Assembly (NCBI GenBank): GCA_031272275.1
Contig: JAISUC010000022.1
Coordinates: forward strand, 1 to 46,740
Reading direction: 5' to 3'
Origin: Actinomycetes bacterium
Lineage (GTDB): Bacteria > Actinomycetota > Coriobacteriia > WRKU01 > WQUG01
Length of the DNA: 46,740 nucleotides
This document shows positions 7,952 to 16,490 of the stretch, in pieces (positions within the stretch are counted from its first letter, which is position 1; each line of letters opens with the position of its first letter). Below the pieces are notes generated by a model that was not told the origin of the DNA, did not search any database, and saw only the letters and a list, made by a program, of their open reading frames with translations. A program made the position numbers and the translations under genes.

Positions 7952-10129
7952 ATGTCAACCGTTGCACGACACACTCGCACGCGGCAGTCGCGTTCGGGCA
8001 AGATGAATCGTACCCGTATCACGCTGGGGGTTATATTCGGCTTTTTGCTGGTGGTCGTTTTGGCCGTCGGGGTGGTCGGCTATGCCGTGGCGTCCAGCTG
8101 GCTGAAGGATCTGCCCGATTATCAGAAGCCGGGGGCGTTTGACACCTCGCAGCCGACGAAGATTCTGTCGGCGGACGGGACGCTGCTGGCGAAGCTGTAT
8201 CTGGAAAATCGCGAGACCATCTCGATAGATGATATGTCCCAGCACGTGCTGGATGCGATTGTGGCCGTCGAGGATGAGCGGTTTTACCAGCATAAGGGGG
8301 TCGACCCCATCGGGATTGCGCGTTCGGTGTTCAAGACCGCGACCGGATCGCGCCAGGGCGCGTCCACGTTGACGCAGCAGTATATCCGCCAGACGATTTT
8401 GTTGGACGAGGCGAACGAGATTACGTTGAAGCGCAAGTTTCGCGAGGCTTACCTGGCGTTGGAGCTGGAGAAGCGGTATTCGAAGCGCGATATTTTGGCG
8501 ATGTATCTGAATACGGTGTATTTCGGCGAGGGAGCGTACGGCATCGAGATCGCGTCACAGACCTATTTTGCCAAGCACGCGTCCGAGCTGTCGATTGCCG
8601 AGGCGGCGATGCTGGCGGGGATTCCGCAGCGGCCGAGCAAGTTGTCGCCGTATGATTTCCCGGAAGATGCGCTGGCGCGGCGAAACCACGTGCTGGAGCG
8701 CATGTATGCGAACGACTATATCACCAAGGCGGAGTATGACGAGGCCGTCGAGAGCAAAATCAAGCTGAAGAAAGCCGAGAGTCCGAACGACGGGATCTAT
8801 GCGGCGCCGTATTTTGTCGCGCAGGTCAAAAAGGAGCTGCAGCAGAAGTTTTCGACCGGTACGGTGTTCGGCGGGGGTCTGACCGTGCGAACCACGCTGG
8901 ATGACAAGATGCAAAAGTACGCGGAAAAGGCGGTGCATAACGCCATCGGCAAGAAAGGCCCCGAGGGTGCACTGGTGTCGATCGATCCGTCGAACGGTTA
9001 TGTGAAAGCGGTCGTGGGCGGACGCAGCTACAAAAAGAAGAAGTTCAACATGGCCACGCAGGCGCACCGGCAGGCGGGCAGTTCGTTTAAGACCTTTACG
9101 CTGGTGACGGCCATTGATGAGGGTATGTCGCCGAGTTATCTGGTGGATTCGGCGTCGCCTGCTGTGATTGCGTCGAAACCGAAACCCTGGGTCGTGAACA
9201 ACAGCGAGGGGAGCGGGCGCGGACTGATGACGCTGCGTGCGGCGACGGCAGGTTCGGTCAACACCGTGTTTGCGCGCGTTGCACACGAAATCGGGCCGAA
9301 GAAAATCGTCAAGACCGCCAAGGCGATGGGGATTCAGACGAAACTGAAGGCTTATGACTCGATAGCCTTGGGCGCTCAGAACGTGACCGTGCTGGAGATG
9401 GCGAGTGCGTACGCGACCCTTGCAAACGGCGGGACCTATTACGAGCCGACCTTTATCACCGAGGTCGAGGACCGCACCGGCGAGACCATCTATGAGTGGA
9501 AAAAGGACGGCGAGCGCGCCATCAGCAAGAGTGTGGCATGGGCGACGACCCAGGTGCTGATGGGGGTTGTGAGCGGCGGCACCGGTACACGGGCGCGGAT
9601 TTCCGGATGGCAGGTTGCGGGCAAGACCGGCACCAGTCAAAAGAACCGCGACGTGTGGTTCTGTGGCTATACGCCGACACTGGCCACGGCGGTCTGGGTG
9701 GGCTGGCCGACCGAAAAGACCATCGTGATCAACGGCAGCCGCGCATTCGGCGGGACGGTGTGTGCACCGATTTGGCGAAACTTCATGGTCAAGGCGCTGA
9801 AGCAGACGAAATCCAAGCGCTTTGCCACGGCAGCCGCACCCAAATACAACAACTCGAAGTTCAATATCCCGCGGACCAAGGTGCCGAATACCGAGGGCAT
9901 GACCTATGAAAAGGCCCGGGACGAGTTGGCCGGGTTCACCATCGTACGCAAAGAGGAGTATTCGAACAAACCCAAGGGGACTGTGATCAACCAGCAGATC
10001 AGCGGCACGCGCGCGATTCTGACGATTTCCAAGGGACCGGACCCGAAGAAAAAGAAGGACAAAGAGAAGGAAACTGAGCAGCCCACGACGCCGACCGATC
10101 CGTCGACGCCGACGACGGCAACGCCCTAG
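7952..10129 (+). CDS. Class A penicillin-binding protein (transglycosylase/transpeptidase) with PASTA domain
   Basis: A 725-residue bifunctional peptidoglycan synthase that polymerises glycan strands and crosslinks peptides outside the membrane. A short basic N-terminus precedes one membrane segment (about 25-48). The GT51 domain has its catalytic Glu in VEDERFYQHKG (about 105-115) and GASTLTQQ. The transpeptidase domain has the SxxK serine in SSFK (about 377), the SVN motif and KTGTS (about 558). One PASTA domain (about 645-700, beginning KVPNTEGMTYEKA) is followed by a Lys/Glu- then Pro/Thr-rich tail. The start is supported by AAGGAGG and a TATAAT box. Its TAG stop overlaps the TAG stop of the convergent glycosyltransferase gene within a shared CTAG. 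Confidence 0.95.
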   Translation: MSTVARHTRTRQSRSGKMNRTRITLGVIFGFLLVVVLAVGVVGYAVASSWLKDLPDYQKPGAFDTSQPTKILSADGTLLAKLYLENRETISIDDMSQHVLDAIVAVEDERFYQHKGVDPIGIARSVFKTATGSRQGASTLTQQYIRQTILLDEANEITLKRKFREAYLALELEKRYSKRDILAMYLNTVYFGEGAYGIEIASQTYFAKHASELSIAEAAMLAGIPQRPSKLSPYDFPEDALARRNHVLERMYANDYITKAEYDEAVESKIKLKKAESPNDGIYAAPYFVAQVKKELQQKFSTGTVFGGGLTVRTTLDDKMQKYAEKAVHNAIGKKGPEGALVSIDPSNGYVKAVVGGRSYKKKKFNMATQAHRQAGSSFKTFTLVTAIDEGMSPSYLVDSASPAVIASKPKPWVVNNSEGSGRGLMTLRAATAGSVNTVFARVAHEIGPKKIVKTAKAMGIQTKLKAYDSIALGAQNVTVLEMASAYATLANGGTYYEPTFITEVEDRTGETIYEWKKDGERAISKSVAWATTQVLMGVVSGGTGTRARISGWQVAGKTGTSQKNRDVWFCGYTPTLATAVWVGWPTEKTIVINGSRAFGGTVCAPIWRNFMVKALKQTKSKRFATAAAPKYNNSKFNIPRTKVPNTEGMTYEKARDELAGFTIVRKEEYSNKPKGTVINQQISGTRAILTISKGPDPKKKKDKEKETEQPTTPTDPSTPTTATP

Positions 10130-11133
10130 CGCATCTGGGCGACGCGGGTGAGTTCGATTTCGAAAAAGGTCCGGGTCTGTTTGCGGATGGAGTCGACGAT
10201 GATACCGCAGGCTCCCGACAAGAGCGACATCACGGCAATTGCAACCGACACGATAAGGGTCGGGAAGCGACTGACAAACCCCGTTTCCAGGTATTCGATA
10301 AAGGGTACGAGGAAGAGCGCAAAGGCGATTGCCAAGAGTATCAGTGACGCCAGCCCAAAGAAGGCCAGCGGACGAAAATCCTTGAACAGGGCGAATATGG
10401 TTTTCAACACGCGCAGACCGTCGGGGATGGTGTCGAGCTTGCTGGTGGAGCCTGCGGGACGGTCGCGATAGGTGACGTTTCGCTGGGTTATCAGGAAGTC
10501 CTTGTCCAGCGCGTGAATCGTCATCTCGGTCTCGATTTCAAAGCCACCGATGAGTGAGGGGTAGGTTTTCACAAATCGGCGCGAAAAGGCGCGTGCGCCG
10601 GTCATAACGTCGCGAATTTCATTCCTGAAGATTTTGTTTATCAACCAGCGGACCAGTCGGTTTCCCGCGCCGTGAAAGGCCCGCTTGTTTTCCTGAAAAT
10701 AGGTCGAGGACAGCCGGTCACCCACCACCATGTCGGCACGCCCGTCGATGACATCGGCCGCGAGCGCAACCACATCGCTGGCCTCGTAGGTGTCGTCACC
10801 GTCTACCATCAGATAGACGTCCGCCTCGATATCGCGAAACATCGAACGGACCACGTAACCTTTGCCCTGGCGGTATTCACTGACCACGACCGCACCGGCA
10901 GCGCGTGCCAGATCGGCGGTGTCGTCGGTCGAATTGTTGTCATAGACGTAGATGGTTGCGGTATTCGGGTCGGGCAGCAGTTCGCGGTACGAGCGCACGA
11001 CCGACTGAATGGTCGTCGCCTCGTTGTAACAGGGAATGAGAACCGCCGTTTTGGGGGCCGTGGGGACTGCGGTGTCTATGCTATCTGCGATCGCCTGCGG
11101 GTTCATTGCCGTTTCAGTCGTCTCGGTCGTCAC
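10126..11133 (-). CDS. GT2 family glycosyltransferase, dolichyl-phosphate-mannose-synthase-like, with membrane anchor
   Basis: A 335-residue enzyme expected to move a sugar from a nucleotide donor to a lipid carrier at the cytoplasmic membrane face. The GT-A domain begins VLIPCYNEATTI (about 31-42) and has the acidic motif DGDDTYE near residue 112. Two membrane segments follow at about 243-265 and 275-300. The start is GTG at 11133, overlapping the TGA of rarA by four bases (GTGA), so translation is probably coupled to rarA. It could feed cell-wall polymer or protein glycosylation; the acceptor cannot be read from sequence. There is no room for a separate terminator between its stop and that of the convergent PBP gene. 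Confidence 0.88.
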   Translation of the reverse strand: MTTETTETAMNPQAIADSIDTAVPTAPKTAVLIPCYNEATTIQSVVRSYRELLPDPNTATIYVYDNNSTDDTADLARAAGAVVVSEYRQGKGYVVRSMFRDIEADVYLMVDGDDTYEASDVVALAADVIDGRADMVVGDRLSSTYFQENKRAFHGAGNRLVRWLINKIFRNEIRDVMTGARAFSRRFVKTYPSLIGGFEIETEMTIHALDKDFLITQRNVTYRDRPAGSTSKLDTIPDGLRVLKTIFALFKDFRPLAFFGLASLILLAIAFALFLVPFIEYLETGFVSRFPTLIVSVAIAVMSLLSGACGIIVDSIRKQTRTFFEIELTRVAQMR

Positions 11134-12503
11134 CGTGTGTTTCTCCTCTCGCGCCGTATGGCGTCCAATCGTTTGTGGGCCTCGCGTTCCCAGCCGCGGT
11201 CGGTCGGTTGATAGAATGCGCCTTGCGCCAGACCGTCAGGCAGATACTGCTGGTCGACCCAGGCATCCGGGCTGTTGTGCGGGTAATGATAGCGTCCGTA
11301 GTCTTCGCTGCCGGGTCGATGCCGGTCGCGCAGGTGATTGGGAACGGCACGCGCCGGCCCGTTTTGCACCTCTGCCGCGGCGTGTTCGTATGCCATATAT
11401 GCCGCGTTCGATTTCGGGGCAAGCGCCAGATAGTTTGCCGCCTGTGCCAGGTTAATGCGGCATTCGGGCATACCGATGACCTCGCAGGCCTTGAACGTCG
11501 CCGCAGCGACTGAGAGCGCACGCGGGTCGGCGTTTCCGACGTCTTCGGAGGCGAAAATCAGCATGCGGCGCGCGATGAACTTGGGGTCCTCGCCGCCCGC
11601 CAGCATCCGTGCCAGCCAATAGACCGCCGCGTCCGGGTCGCTGCCGCGCATGGATTTGATGAAGGCGGAAATGATGTCGTAGTGCACGTCGCCACCCTTG
11701 TCATAGGGCAGCTGGCGCGAGGGAGTGACGTCTTGGACGTGGTGGACCGTGATCGGCATGTTGGGGGCCGATGCTGCAGGTGCAGCATCTCCCCCTGCTT
11801 CCTCGTGCTCGAAGCGGGCGAGCTGGGCCGCCAGTTCAAGCGAAGTCAGCGCAACCCGCGCATCGCCCCCTGCTGTGAGAACCAACGCGTCCAAAGCATC
11901 GGTGGAGACATCATACTCCCCCGCCAAACCGTCGGGAGACGACAGCGCGCGCAGCAGTATCGAGCGGATGTCGTCGTCGGAAAGGGCAGTCAGCTCCAGC
12001 ACGCGCGAGCGGCTGACCAAAGGCGAGTTGACCTCGAAGTAGGGGTTTTCGGTGGTGGCGCCGATGAGGATGATGATGCGGTCCTCGACGGCGTGCAGCA
12101 GCGCGTCCTGTTGGGATTTCGAGAAACGGTGGATTTCGTCGATGAAAAGAATCGTGCGTTCGCCCGACAGGTTCAGGCGGTCGGTGGCTTCTTTGATGGC
12201 GCGGCGCAGGTCGGACACGGTGCCGGTGACGGCCGAGACCTCGACGAAGGTGGCCGCCGTCGTGTGCGCGATGATGCGGGCAAGCGTGGTTTTGCCGGTA
12301 CCTGCCGGGCCAAAAAATATGAGCGAGGACAGCGTGTCTGCCGCAATCATGCGGCGCAGGTAGCTGTCACGACCCACGATATCGGTCTGACCGGCGAAAT
12401 CGTCCAAGGTGCGCGGGCGCATCCGCACGGCAAGCGGCGCGGTCTCTGCACGGTACCGCGCCGCCTGTTCGTCGAAGATCGAATGTTGTGTGTCCCGCGC
12501 CAT
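11130..12503 (-). CDS. rarA: Replication-associated recombination protein A (RarA/MgsA AAA+ ATPase)
   Basis: A clamp-loader-like AAA+ ATPase acting at stalled replication forks. The 457-residue protein starts with the family signature RPRTLDDFAGQ (about 29-39). Walker A is GPAGTGKTT (about 65-73), Walker B is ILFIDEIHRF (about 117-126), and the sensor region reads IGATTENPYF. The C-terminal tetramerisation domain includes DVGNADPRAL and HLRDRHRPG. A short Ala/Glu-rich insertion (about residues 230-250) separates the AAA+ lid from the C-terminal domain. A TATAAT box ends 6 bases before the ATG, which predicts a leaderless mRNA. The glycosyltransferase gene overlaps its stop. Confidence 0.95.
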   Translation of the reverse strand: MARDTQHSIFDEQAARYRAETAPLAVRMRPRTLDDFAGQTDIVGRDSYLRRMIAADTLSSLIFFGPAGTGKTTLARIIAHTTAATFVEVSAVTGTVSDLRRAIKEATDRLNLSGERTILFIDEIHRFSKSQQDALLHAVEDRIIILIGATTENPYFEVNSPLVSRSRVLELTALSDDDIRSILLRALSSPDGLAGEYDVSTDALDALVLTAGGDARVALTSLELAAQLARFEHEEAGGDAAPAASAPNMPITVHHVQDVTPSRQLPYDKGGDVHYDIISAFIKSMRGSDPDAAVYWLARMLAGGEDPKFIARRMLIFASEDVGNADPRALSVAAATFKACEVIGMPECRINLAQAANYLALAPKSNAAYMAYEHAAAEVQNGPARAVPNHLRDRHRPGSEDYGRYHYPHNSPDAWVDQQYLPDGLAQGAFYQPTDRGWEREAHKRLDAIRRERRNTR

Positions 12504-12509
12504 ACAGCC

Positions 12510-12515
12510 ATTATA
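12510..12515 (-). promoter_or_regulatory. -10 box giving a leaderless mRNA for rarA
   Basis: A perfect TATAAT, then GGCTGT, then ATG. With transcription starting 6 to 7 bases after the box, the mRNA would begin at the start codon. Confidence 0.65.
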
Positions 12516-12535
12516 AATGACTGTATGTGCAGCGG

Positions 12536-14212
12536 TTATTTGCTTAGGGTGAATTGGTCAATCTTCAAGTTCCAACTCCAGAACGGCGTCAACACCTTGT
12601 CCAAGCCCGTCAGGCGCTTGTTCTGGGCGATCAGGAAGTTCTGGTGCGTCCAGACATAGTACGGCACCTCATCGTTGATGAGTTCCAGTGCCTGAATCAT
12701 CAGCTTGGTCCGTTCGGTGTCGTCGGACAGCGTGACCTGTTTTTCCAGCAGCTCGTCGACGGTTTTGTTGGCGTAGCTGGCCATGTTCGAGCCGCCGTCA
12801 CCGTCGTCGCCGGACAACACGATGGGGTTGATGACGCCCGAGGGATCCGGAAAATCGGTCGCCCAGGTAAAGAGCGCCGCCTGATAGGGGCGCACCCCGT
12901 CTTTGATGTCGCTGCCGAACTGCCACGAGCCGTGTTCCTCGTTGGTGCGTTTGTCGATTTCGCAGTTGATGCCGATTTCTTTCAGGTTCTGCTGAATCAT
13001 CAGCGCCAGTGAGTTTTCGATGGAATCGGCGTCAATCGCCAGCTTGAAATCAAAGCCGTCCGGATACGAACTGTCAGCCAGATACTGTTTTGCGGCTGTC
13101 GGGTCGTACGAGTAGACCTTGGCGGCAGACTGGAAGTTCTCCCATTCGGATTTCGCAAAGGTGAACAGGGTGTCGGGCACCAGCAGATAGTTGGTGGGTG
13201 AACCGAAGTCCCCGATGGCGCTTTCCTGGAACGACGCGATGTCGATGGCGGATGCCACCGCACGGCGCGCGTTCACGTCGTCAAAGGGGGCGGTCTTGCA
13301 GTTGAATGCCAGCAGCTGGACGCCGTCTGCCGGAATCGTCAACAGGTCGGTCACATCCCCGTCTTTGACCTCGCCGATCAGGTCGGGAGGCGTTTGGAAA
13401 ATCAAGTCGACCTGTCCGGTCTTCGCCGCCATGACGCGGGTGGATTCGTCTTTGATGGTCTGGAAGGTGATGTCGGTCACGTCAGGCGTGGTGCCCTGGG
13501 CATTCCAGTAATCGGGGTTATAGGTCAGGACCACATCGCCCGCCGCAGCCCAGCTGACCAGCGTGTAGGGACCGGTCCCCAGTACTTTGCCCGACAGCGT
13601 GCCATAGTCCTTGCCTTGTTCGGTGGTAAAGGCCTTGTTCACGATGCAGCCCGCACTGGTCGCAAAGGTGTGCTTCCACAGCGCATCGGGGCTTTTCAGG
13701 GTAACCGTGAACTCCCAGTCGCCGGTCTGTTTCACGTCTTTGACGTTGTCATACATCCAGCCCACGTAGCTTGCCAGCTCCGGGTCGCGCAGCCGCTCGA
13801 TGCTGAACAGCACGTCGTCCATGGTCATAGGCGTGCCGTCGCTGAACTTCACGTCGTCGCGCACGACGTAGCGATACGTGGTCGGGTCGACCTCTTCCCA
13901 TTCGCTCGCCAAGTTGGGTTGAATCTGGTCGTTTTCGTCATAACGCAACAATGATTCATGAATCTGAATAGAAATGGGACATTGCGTGAAGTCGTAGCCG
14001 AATGCCGGGTCCAGGCTGGTGACCTCGTCGCCTGCAGCGATTACCAGTTTGTGGTTGACTTCGGCTGCAGGTTCGTTTGCGTTGTCCGTGGTCGTGGTTT
14101 TTTGGCAACCCACCAGTAACAGAATTGCCATGAGGAGTGCGGCCCCCGCCGTCATCATTACCCTGCGACGACGGTGTGTCGAGGCGTTCCCGCGTGTCAT
14201 GCAAGCTTGCAT
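12536..14212 (-). CDS. Peptide/oligopeptide ABC transporter substrate-binding lipoprotein (SBP_bac_5 family)
   Basis: A 558-residue extracytoplasmic binding protein. The N-terminus is basic (HRRRRVMM), then hydrophobic, with lipobox LLVGC near residue 35, so it should be a diacylglycerol-anchored lipoprotein. Family features include TSLDPAFGYD, the VKFSDGTPMTMDDVLFSI region (about 120-140) and GTGPYTLVSW. It is clearly paralogous to 27319-28983, sharing KDGVRPY, DFPDPSG/DYPDPSG and YVWTHQN. No permease or ATPase gene is next to either copy. The start at 14212 has AGGGGG nine bases upstream. A GATACAA inverted repeat overlaps its probable promoter. Confidence 0.92.
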   Translation of the reverse strand: MQACMTRGNASTHRRRRVMMTAGAALLMAILLLVGCQKTTTTDNANEPAAEVNHKLVIAAGDEVTSLDPAFGYDFTQCPISIQIHESLLRYDENDQIQPNLASEWEEVDPTTYRYVVRDDVKFSDGTPMTMDDVLFSIERLRDPELASYVGWMYDNVKDVKQTGDWEFTVTLKSPDALWKHTFATSAGCIVNKAFTTEQGKDYGTLSGKVLGTGPYTLVSWAAAGDVVLTYNPDYWNAQGTTPDVTDITFQTIKDESTRVMAAKTGQVDLIFQTPPDLIGEVKDGDVTDLLTIPADGVQLLAFNCKTAPFDDVNARRAVASAIDIASFQESAIGDFGSPTNYLLVPDTLFTFAKSEWENFQSAAKVYSYDPTAAKQYLADSSYPDGFDFKLAIDADSIENSLALMIQQNLKEIGINCEIDKRTNEEHGSWQFGSDIKDGVRPYQAALFTWATDFPDPSGVINPIVLSGDDGDGGSNMASYANKTVDELLEKQVTLSDDTERTKLMIQALELINDEVPYYVWTHQNFLIAQNKRLTGLDKVLTPFWSWNLKIDQFTLSK

Positions 14213-14269
14213 ACTCGTTTACCCCCTGTTCGAAGTTCGCTTCCTGCTTCCTACTTGCTATGGGGGGCA

Positions 14270-14294
14270 ATTGTATCAGACATATTGGATACAA
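14270..14294 (-). promoter_or_regulatory. Extended -10 promoter with overlapping inverted repeat, upstream of the binding-protein gene
   Basis: TTGTATC (14271-14277) and GATACAA (14288-14294) form a perfect 7-bp inverted repeat with a 10-base spacer. On the minus strand TGATACAAT (14270-14278) is an extended -10 box overlapping one arm, so a bound dimer could block it. Confidence 0.45.
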
Positions 14295-14302
14295 CGGGCT
14301 AG

Positions 14303-14322
14303 GATATGCAGAATACAGGATG
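14303..14322. repeat. 20-bp direct repeat flanking a REP hairpin, left copy
   Basis: Matches 14395-14414 at 18 of 20 bases (both begin GATATGCAGAATA and end GGATG). The pair brackets the hairpin element R3. Confidence 0.6.
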
Positions 14323-14340
14323 AAATTCTTTGGCAGTGAC

Positions 14341-14383
14341 AGTGGATTGCCACGCGCGCCTTCGGCGCGCTCGCAATGACGGG
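14341..14383. repeat. REP-like stem-loop R3 (single hairpin)
   Basis: Constant arms ATTGCCAC and TCGCAATGAC around the inner stem GCGCGCC/GGCGCGC with a TTC loop. Confidence 0.8.
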
Positions 14384-14394
14384 GGTTGAGGTAC

Positions 14395-14414
14395 GATATG
14401 CAGAATATGGGATG
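14395..14414. repeat. 20-bp direct repeat flanking a REP hairpin, right copy
   Basis: Abuts the 3' end of the tRNA gene. See 14303-14322. Confidence 0.6.
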
Positions 14415-14487
14415 GTGGGCCCGGTAGGATTCGAACCTACAACCAAAGGATTATGAGTCCTCTGCGCTACCGTTGCGCTACGGGCCC
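14413..14487 (-). tRNA. tRNA with CAU anticodon (elongator Met, or Ile2 read with lysidine)
   Basis: Cloverleaf read on the minus strand: acceptor GGGCCCG/CGGGCCC with discriminator A and encoded CCA, D stem GCGC/GCGC, anticodon loop CTCATAA with anticodon CAT at 14453-14455, and T arm GTAGG-TTCGAAT-CCTAC. The first pair is G-C and the anticodon stem lacks three consecutive G-C pairs, so it is not the initiator. Met and lysidine-modified Ile2 species cannot be separated reliably by eye; I lean to Met. Confidence 0.9.
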
Positions 14488-14559
14488 CCTGAAATGACAC
14501 TGAAGTGGGCATGCGCGGATTTCACATCGCATGCAGCGTGCGTCCATCCGCGACTGCCC

Positions 14560-14568
14560 ATTGTATCA
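14560..14568 (-). promoter_or_regulatory. Extended -10 box upstream of the tRNA
   Basis: The minus strand reads TGATACAAT, identical to the box at 14270-14278 and about 70 bases before the tRNA 5' end. No clear -35 is seen, and read-through from rpoD is also possible. Confidence 0.4.
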
Positions 14569-14601
14569 CGCGGTGCCGGCTGTACCGGCGGCACTCCCCC
14601 G

Positions 14602-16470
14602 CTACTCGACGAAATCGCGCAGTTTCGCCGCATAGGTGGGGTGGCGCAACTTCGCGAGGGTCTTGCTCTCTATCTGGCGTATGCGCTCGCGGGTGACGCC
14701 GAACTCGCGCCCGACCTCTTCCAGCGTGCGCGAATGTCCATCCAGCAAGCCAAAGCGCAGCTCGATCACCTTACGCTCGCGTTCGGACAACTCATCCAGC
14801 ACGTGGTTCATCTGTTCCTGCAGCATGGTGAAGCCTGCGGCCTCGGCAGGACCGGTCACCAGCGTGTCTTCCAAGAAATCTCCCAGTTGGCTGTCCTCTT
14901 CTTCGCCGATCGGGGTTTCCAGCGACACGGGTTCCTGGCTGATTTTCAGAATCTCGCGGATACGGTCGCCGTCCAGACCCATTCTCTCGCCGATTTGCTC
15001 AGGCGTGGGGTCCTCGCCCAGTTCCTGGACCAGTGAGCGCTGAATGCGGACCAGCTTGTTGATGGTTTCGACCATGTGCACCGGAATGCGGATCGTACGC
15101 GCCTGGTCGGCAATCGCACGCGTGATGGCCTGCCGAATCCACCACGTTGCATAGGTCGAAAACTTGAAGCCCTTGGTATAGTCGAACTTTTCGACCGCGC
15201 GGATCAATCCCAGGTTACCCTCTTGAATCAGGTCCAGGAAGCTCATGCCGCGCCCGATATACTTCTTTGCAATTGACACCACCAGACGCAGGTTTGCCGC
15301 AACCAGACTGTCCTTGGCCTCCAGACCGATTTGTTCCTGGCGCACCAGGCGACGACGCAGCGGACGCGGAATCGTGCGCCCCTCTTCTTCGGCCAACTCC
15401 AGCTGTTCGGTCGCCTCGAGCCCGATTTCGATTTTCTTTGCCAGGTCGACCTCTTGGGCTGCCGTCAGCAGCGCGACCTTTCCGATTTCTTTGAGGTACA
15501 TACGCACCGAATCGGTCGTCATCTGGACCGGGGCGATCTCGCGCTTGCTGCGCTTTTTCGATTTCCCACCGGGCGTCTTGGACGTTTCGCGAATCAGCGT
15601 TTCCAGCTCGTGAATGTCGACATCCAGCGGCTTTTTGGCCTTGTCACTGGCGACCTCGATGCCCTCGACATCCAGCGAAACCTCACCGTCGTCGGTGTCA
15701 TCGACCGCAACGACAATCGCGTCCTCGCCAGCATCATCATCGACATCCTCTTCATCCAGCAGCTCGATGGCCTCGTCGGCATCGATTTCCTCGTTGGCGA
15801 TTTCGTCAGTGATACGAATCCCGGTCTGCTTAATGTAACCATAGACCTCGTCGGCATCCAAATCTTCCTCGAACAGATCCTCCAACGTATCCTGAATCTG
15901 CGCGTCGGACAGCTGCCCGGACTTTTTTCCCTCATCGATCAGACGGGTGAATTGCTTGGCCAGGGCATCGGGGAAATGAAGCTTACTTGCAAATTCTTGC
16001 GGAGTGGGTCCCGCAGCCGATTTCTTCCCGCCGGCCGCTTTGGACGTCGCAGCCGGTTTTTTGGCTTTCGGCTCCGACGTGGCAGCCGCTGTTTTTGTGA
16101 CCGCTTTCTTTGCGGCGGGTTTCTTCTCTGCCGGTTTCTTTGCCGGCTTCTTTGCCGGCTTCTTTGGCGCTGCGGTCGCCTTATTGCTTTCCTTGGATGG
16201 TGTTTCTGATTTTTTCACGGTCGGTTTCTTCTCTTCTTTCACGTTCGACGGTTCCTTCTTGGTCGTAGCCTTCGCAGTGGTCTTTATCGTGGTCTTTTTT
16301 GCAGGTGCTTTCTTGTCCGCGGTCGGCTGTGCGGGTGCGTTCTGAGCAGTGGTCTTTTTCGCAGGCGTTTTCTTTCCCGCAGTCTGCTTCGCAGGCGTTT
16401 TCTTTGCAGGGGCCTTGGGCGCGGCTGCCTTTTGCGTGTTCTTTGAATCAGCAGGTTTCTTGGATGTCAT
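14602..16470 (-). CDS. rpoD: Primary RNA polymerase sigma factor (sigma-70 family, RpoD/HrdB type)
   Basis: Directs core RNA polymerase to housekeeping promoters. The 622-residue protein has an unusual N-terminus: about 150 residues made almost only of Lys, Ala, Pro and Thr (AKK and PAKK units), resembling a histone H1 tail. A region 1.1-like segment (about 155-210) and a strongly acidic stretch (about 215-280) follow. The conserved core includes region 2 ([20 protein letters not shown], about 425-450), region 3, and region 4.2 with helix-turn-helix [25 protein letters not shown] residues (about 590-615). I choose ATG 16470, preceded by GGGGGAG. A GTG at 16494 overlapping the dnaG stop (GTGA) would add eight residues. 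It is last in ppdK-dgt-dnaG-rpoD. Confidence 0.95.
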   Translation of the reverse strand: MTSKKPADSKNTQKAAAPKAPAKKTPAKQTAGKKTPAKKTTAQNAPAQPTADKKAPAKKTTIKTTAKATTKKEPSNVKEEKKPTVKKSETPSKESNKATAAPKKPAKKPAKKPAEKKPAAKKAVTKTAAATSEPKAKKPAATSKAAGGKKSAAGPTPQEFASKLHFPDALAKQFTRLIDEGKKSGQLSDAQIQDTLEDLFEEDLDADEVYGYIKQTGIRITDEIANEEIDADEAIELLDEEDVDDDAGEDAIVVAVDDTDDGEVSLDVEGIEVASDKAKKPLDVDIHELETLIRETSKTPGGKSKKRSKREIAPVQMTTDSVRMYLKEIGKVALLTAAQEVDLAKKIEIGLEATEQLELAEEEGRTIPRPLRRRLVRQEQIGLEAKDSLVAANLRLVVSIAKKYIGRGMSFLDLIQEGNLGLIRAVEKFDYTKGFKFSTYATWWIRQAITRAIADQARTIRIPVHMVETINKLVRIQRSLVQELGEDPTPEQIGERMGLDGDRIREILKISQEPVSLETPIGEEEDSQLGDFLEDTLVTGPAEAAGFTMLQEQMNHVLDELSERERKVIELRFGLLDGHSRTLEEVGREFGVTRERIRQIESKTLAKLRHPTYAAKLRDFVE

Positions 16471-16490
16471 GGATCTCACTCCCCCGAGTT

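Noticed and set aside
14303..14487. Integrated element using the tRNA as attachment site
   Set aside because: No integrase or element-like gene cargo is present between the repeats or nearby; only a hairpin lies between them.
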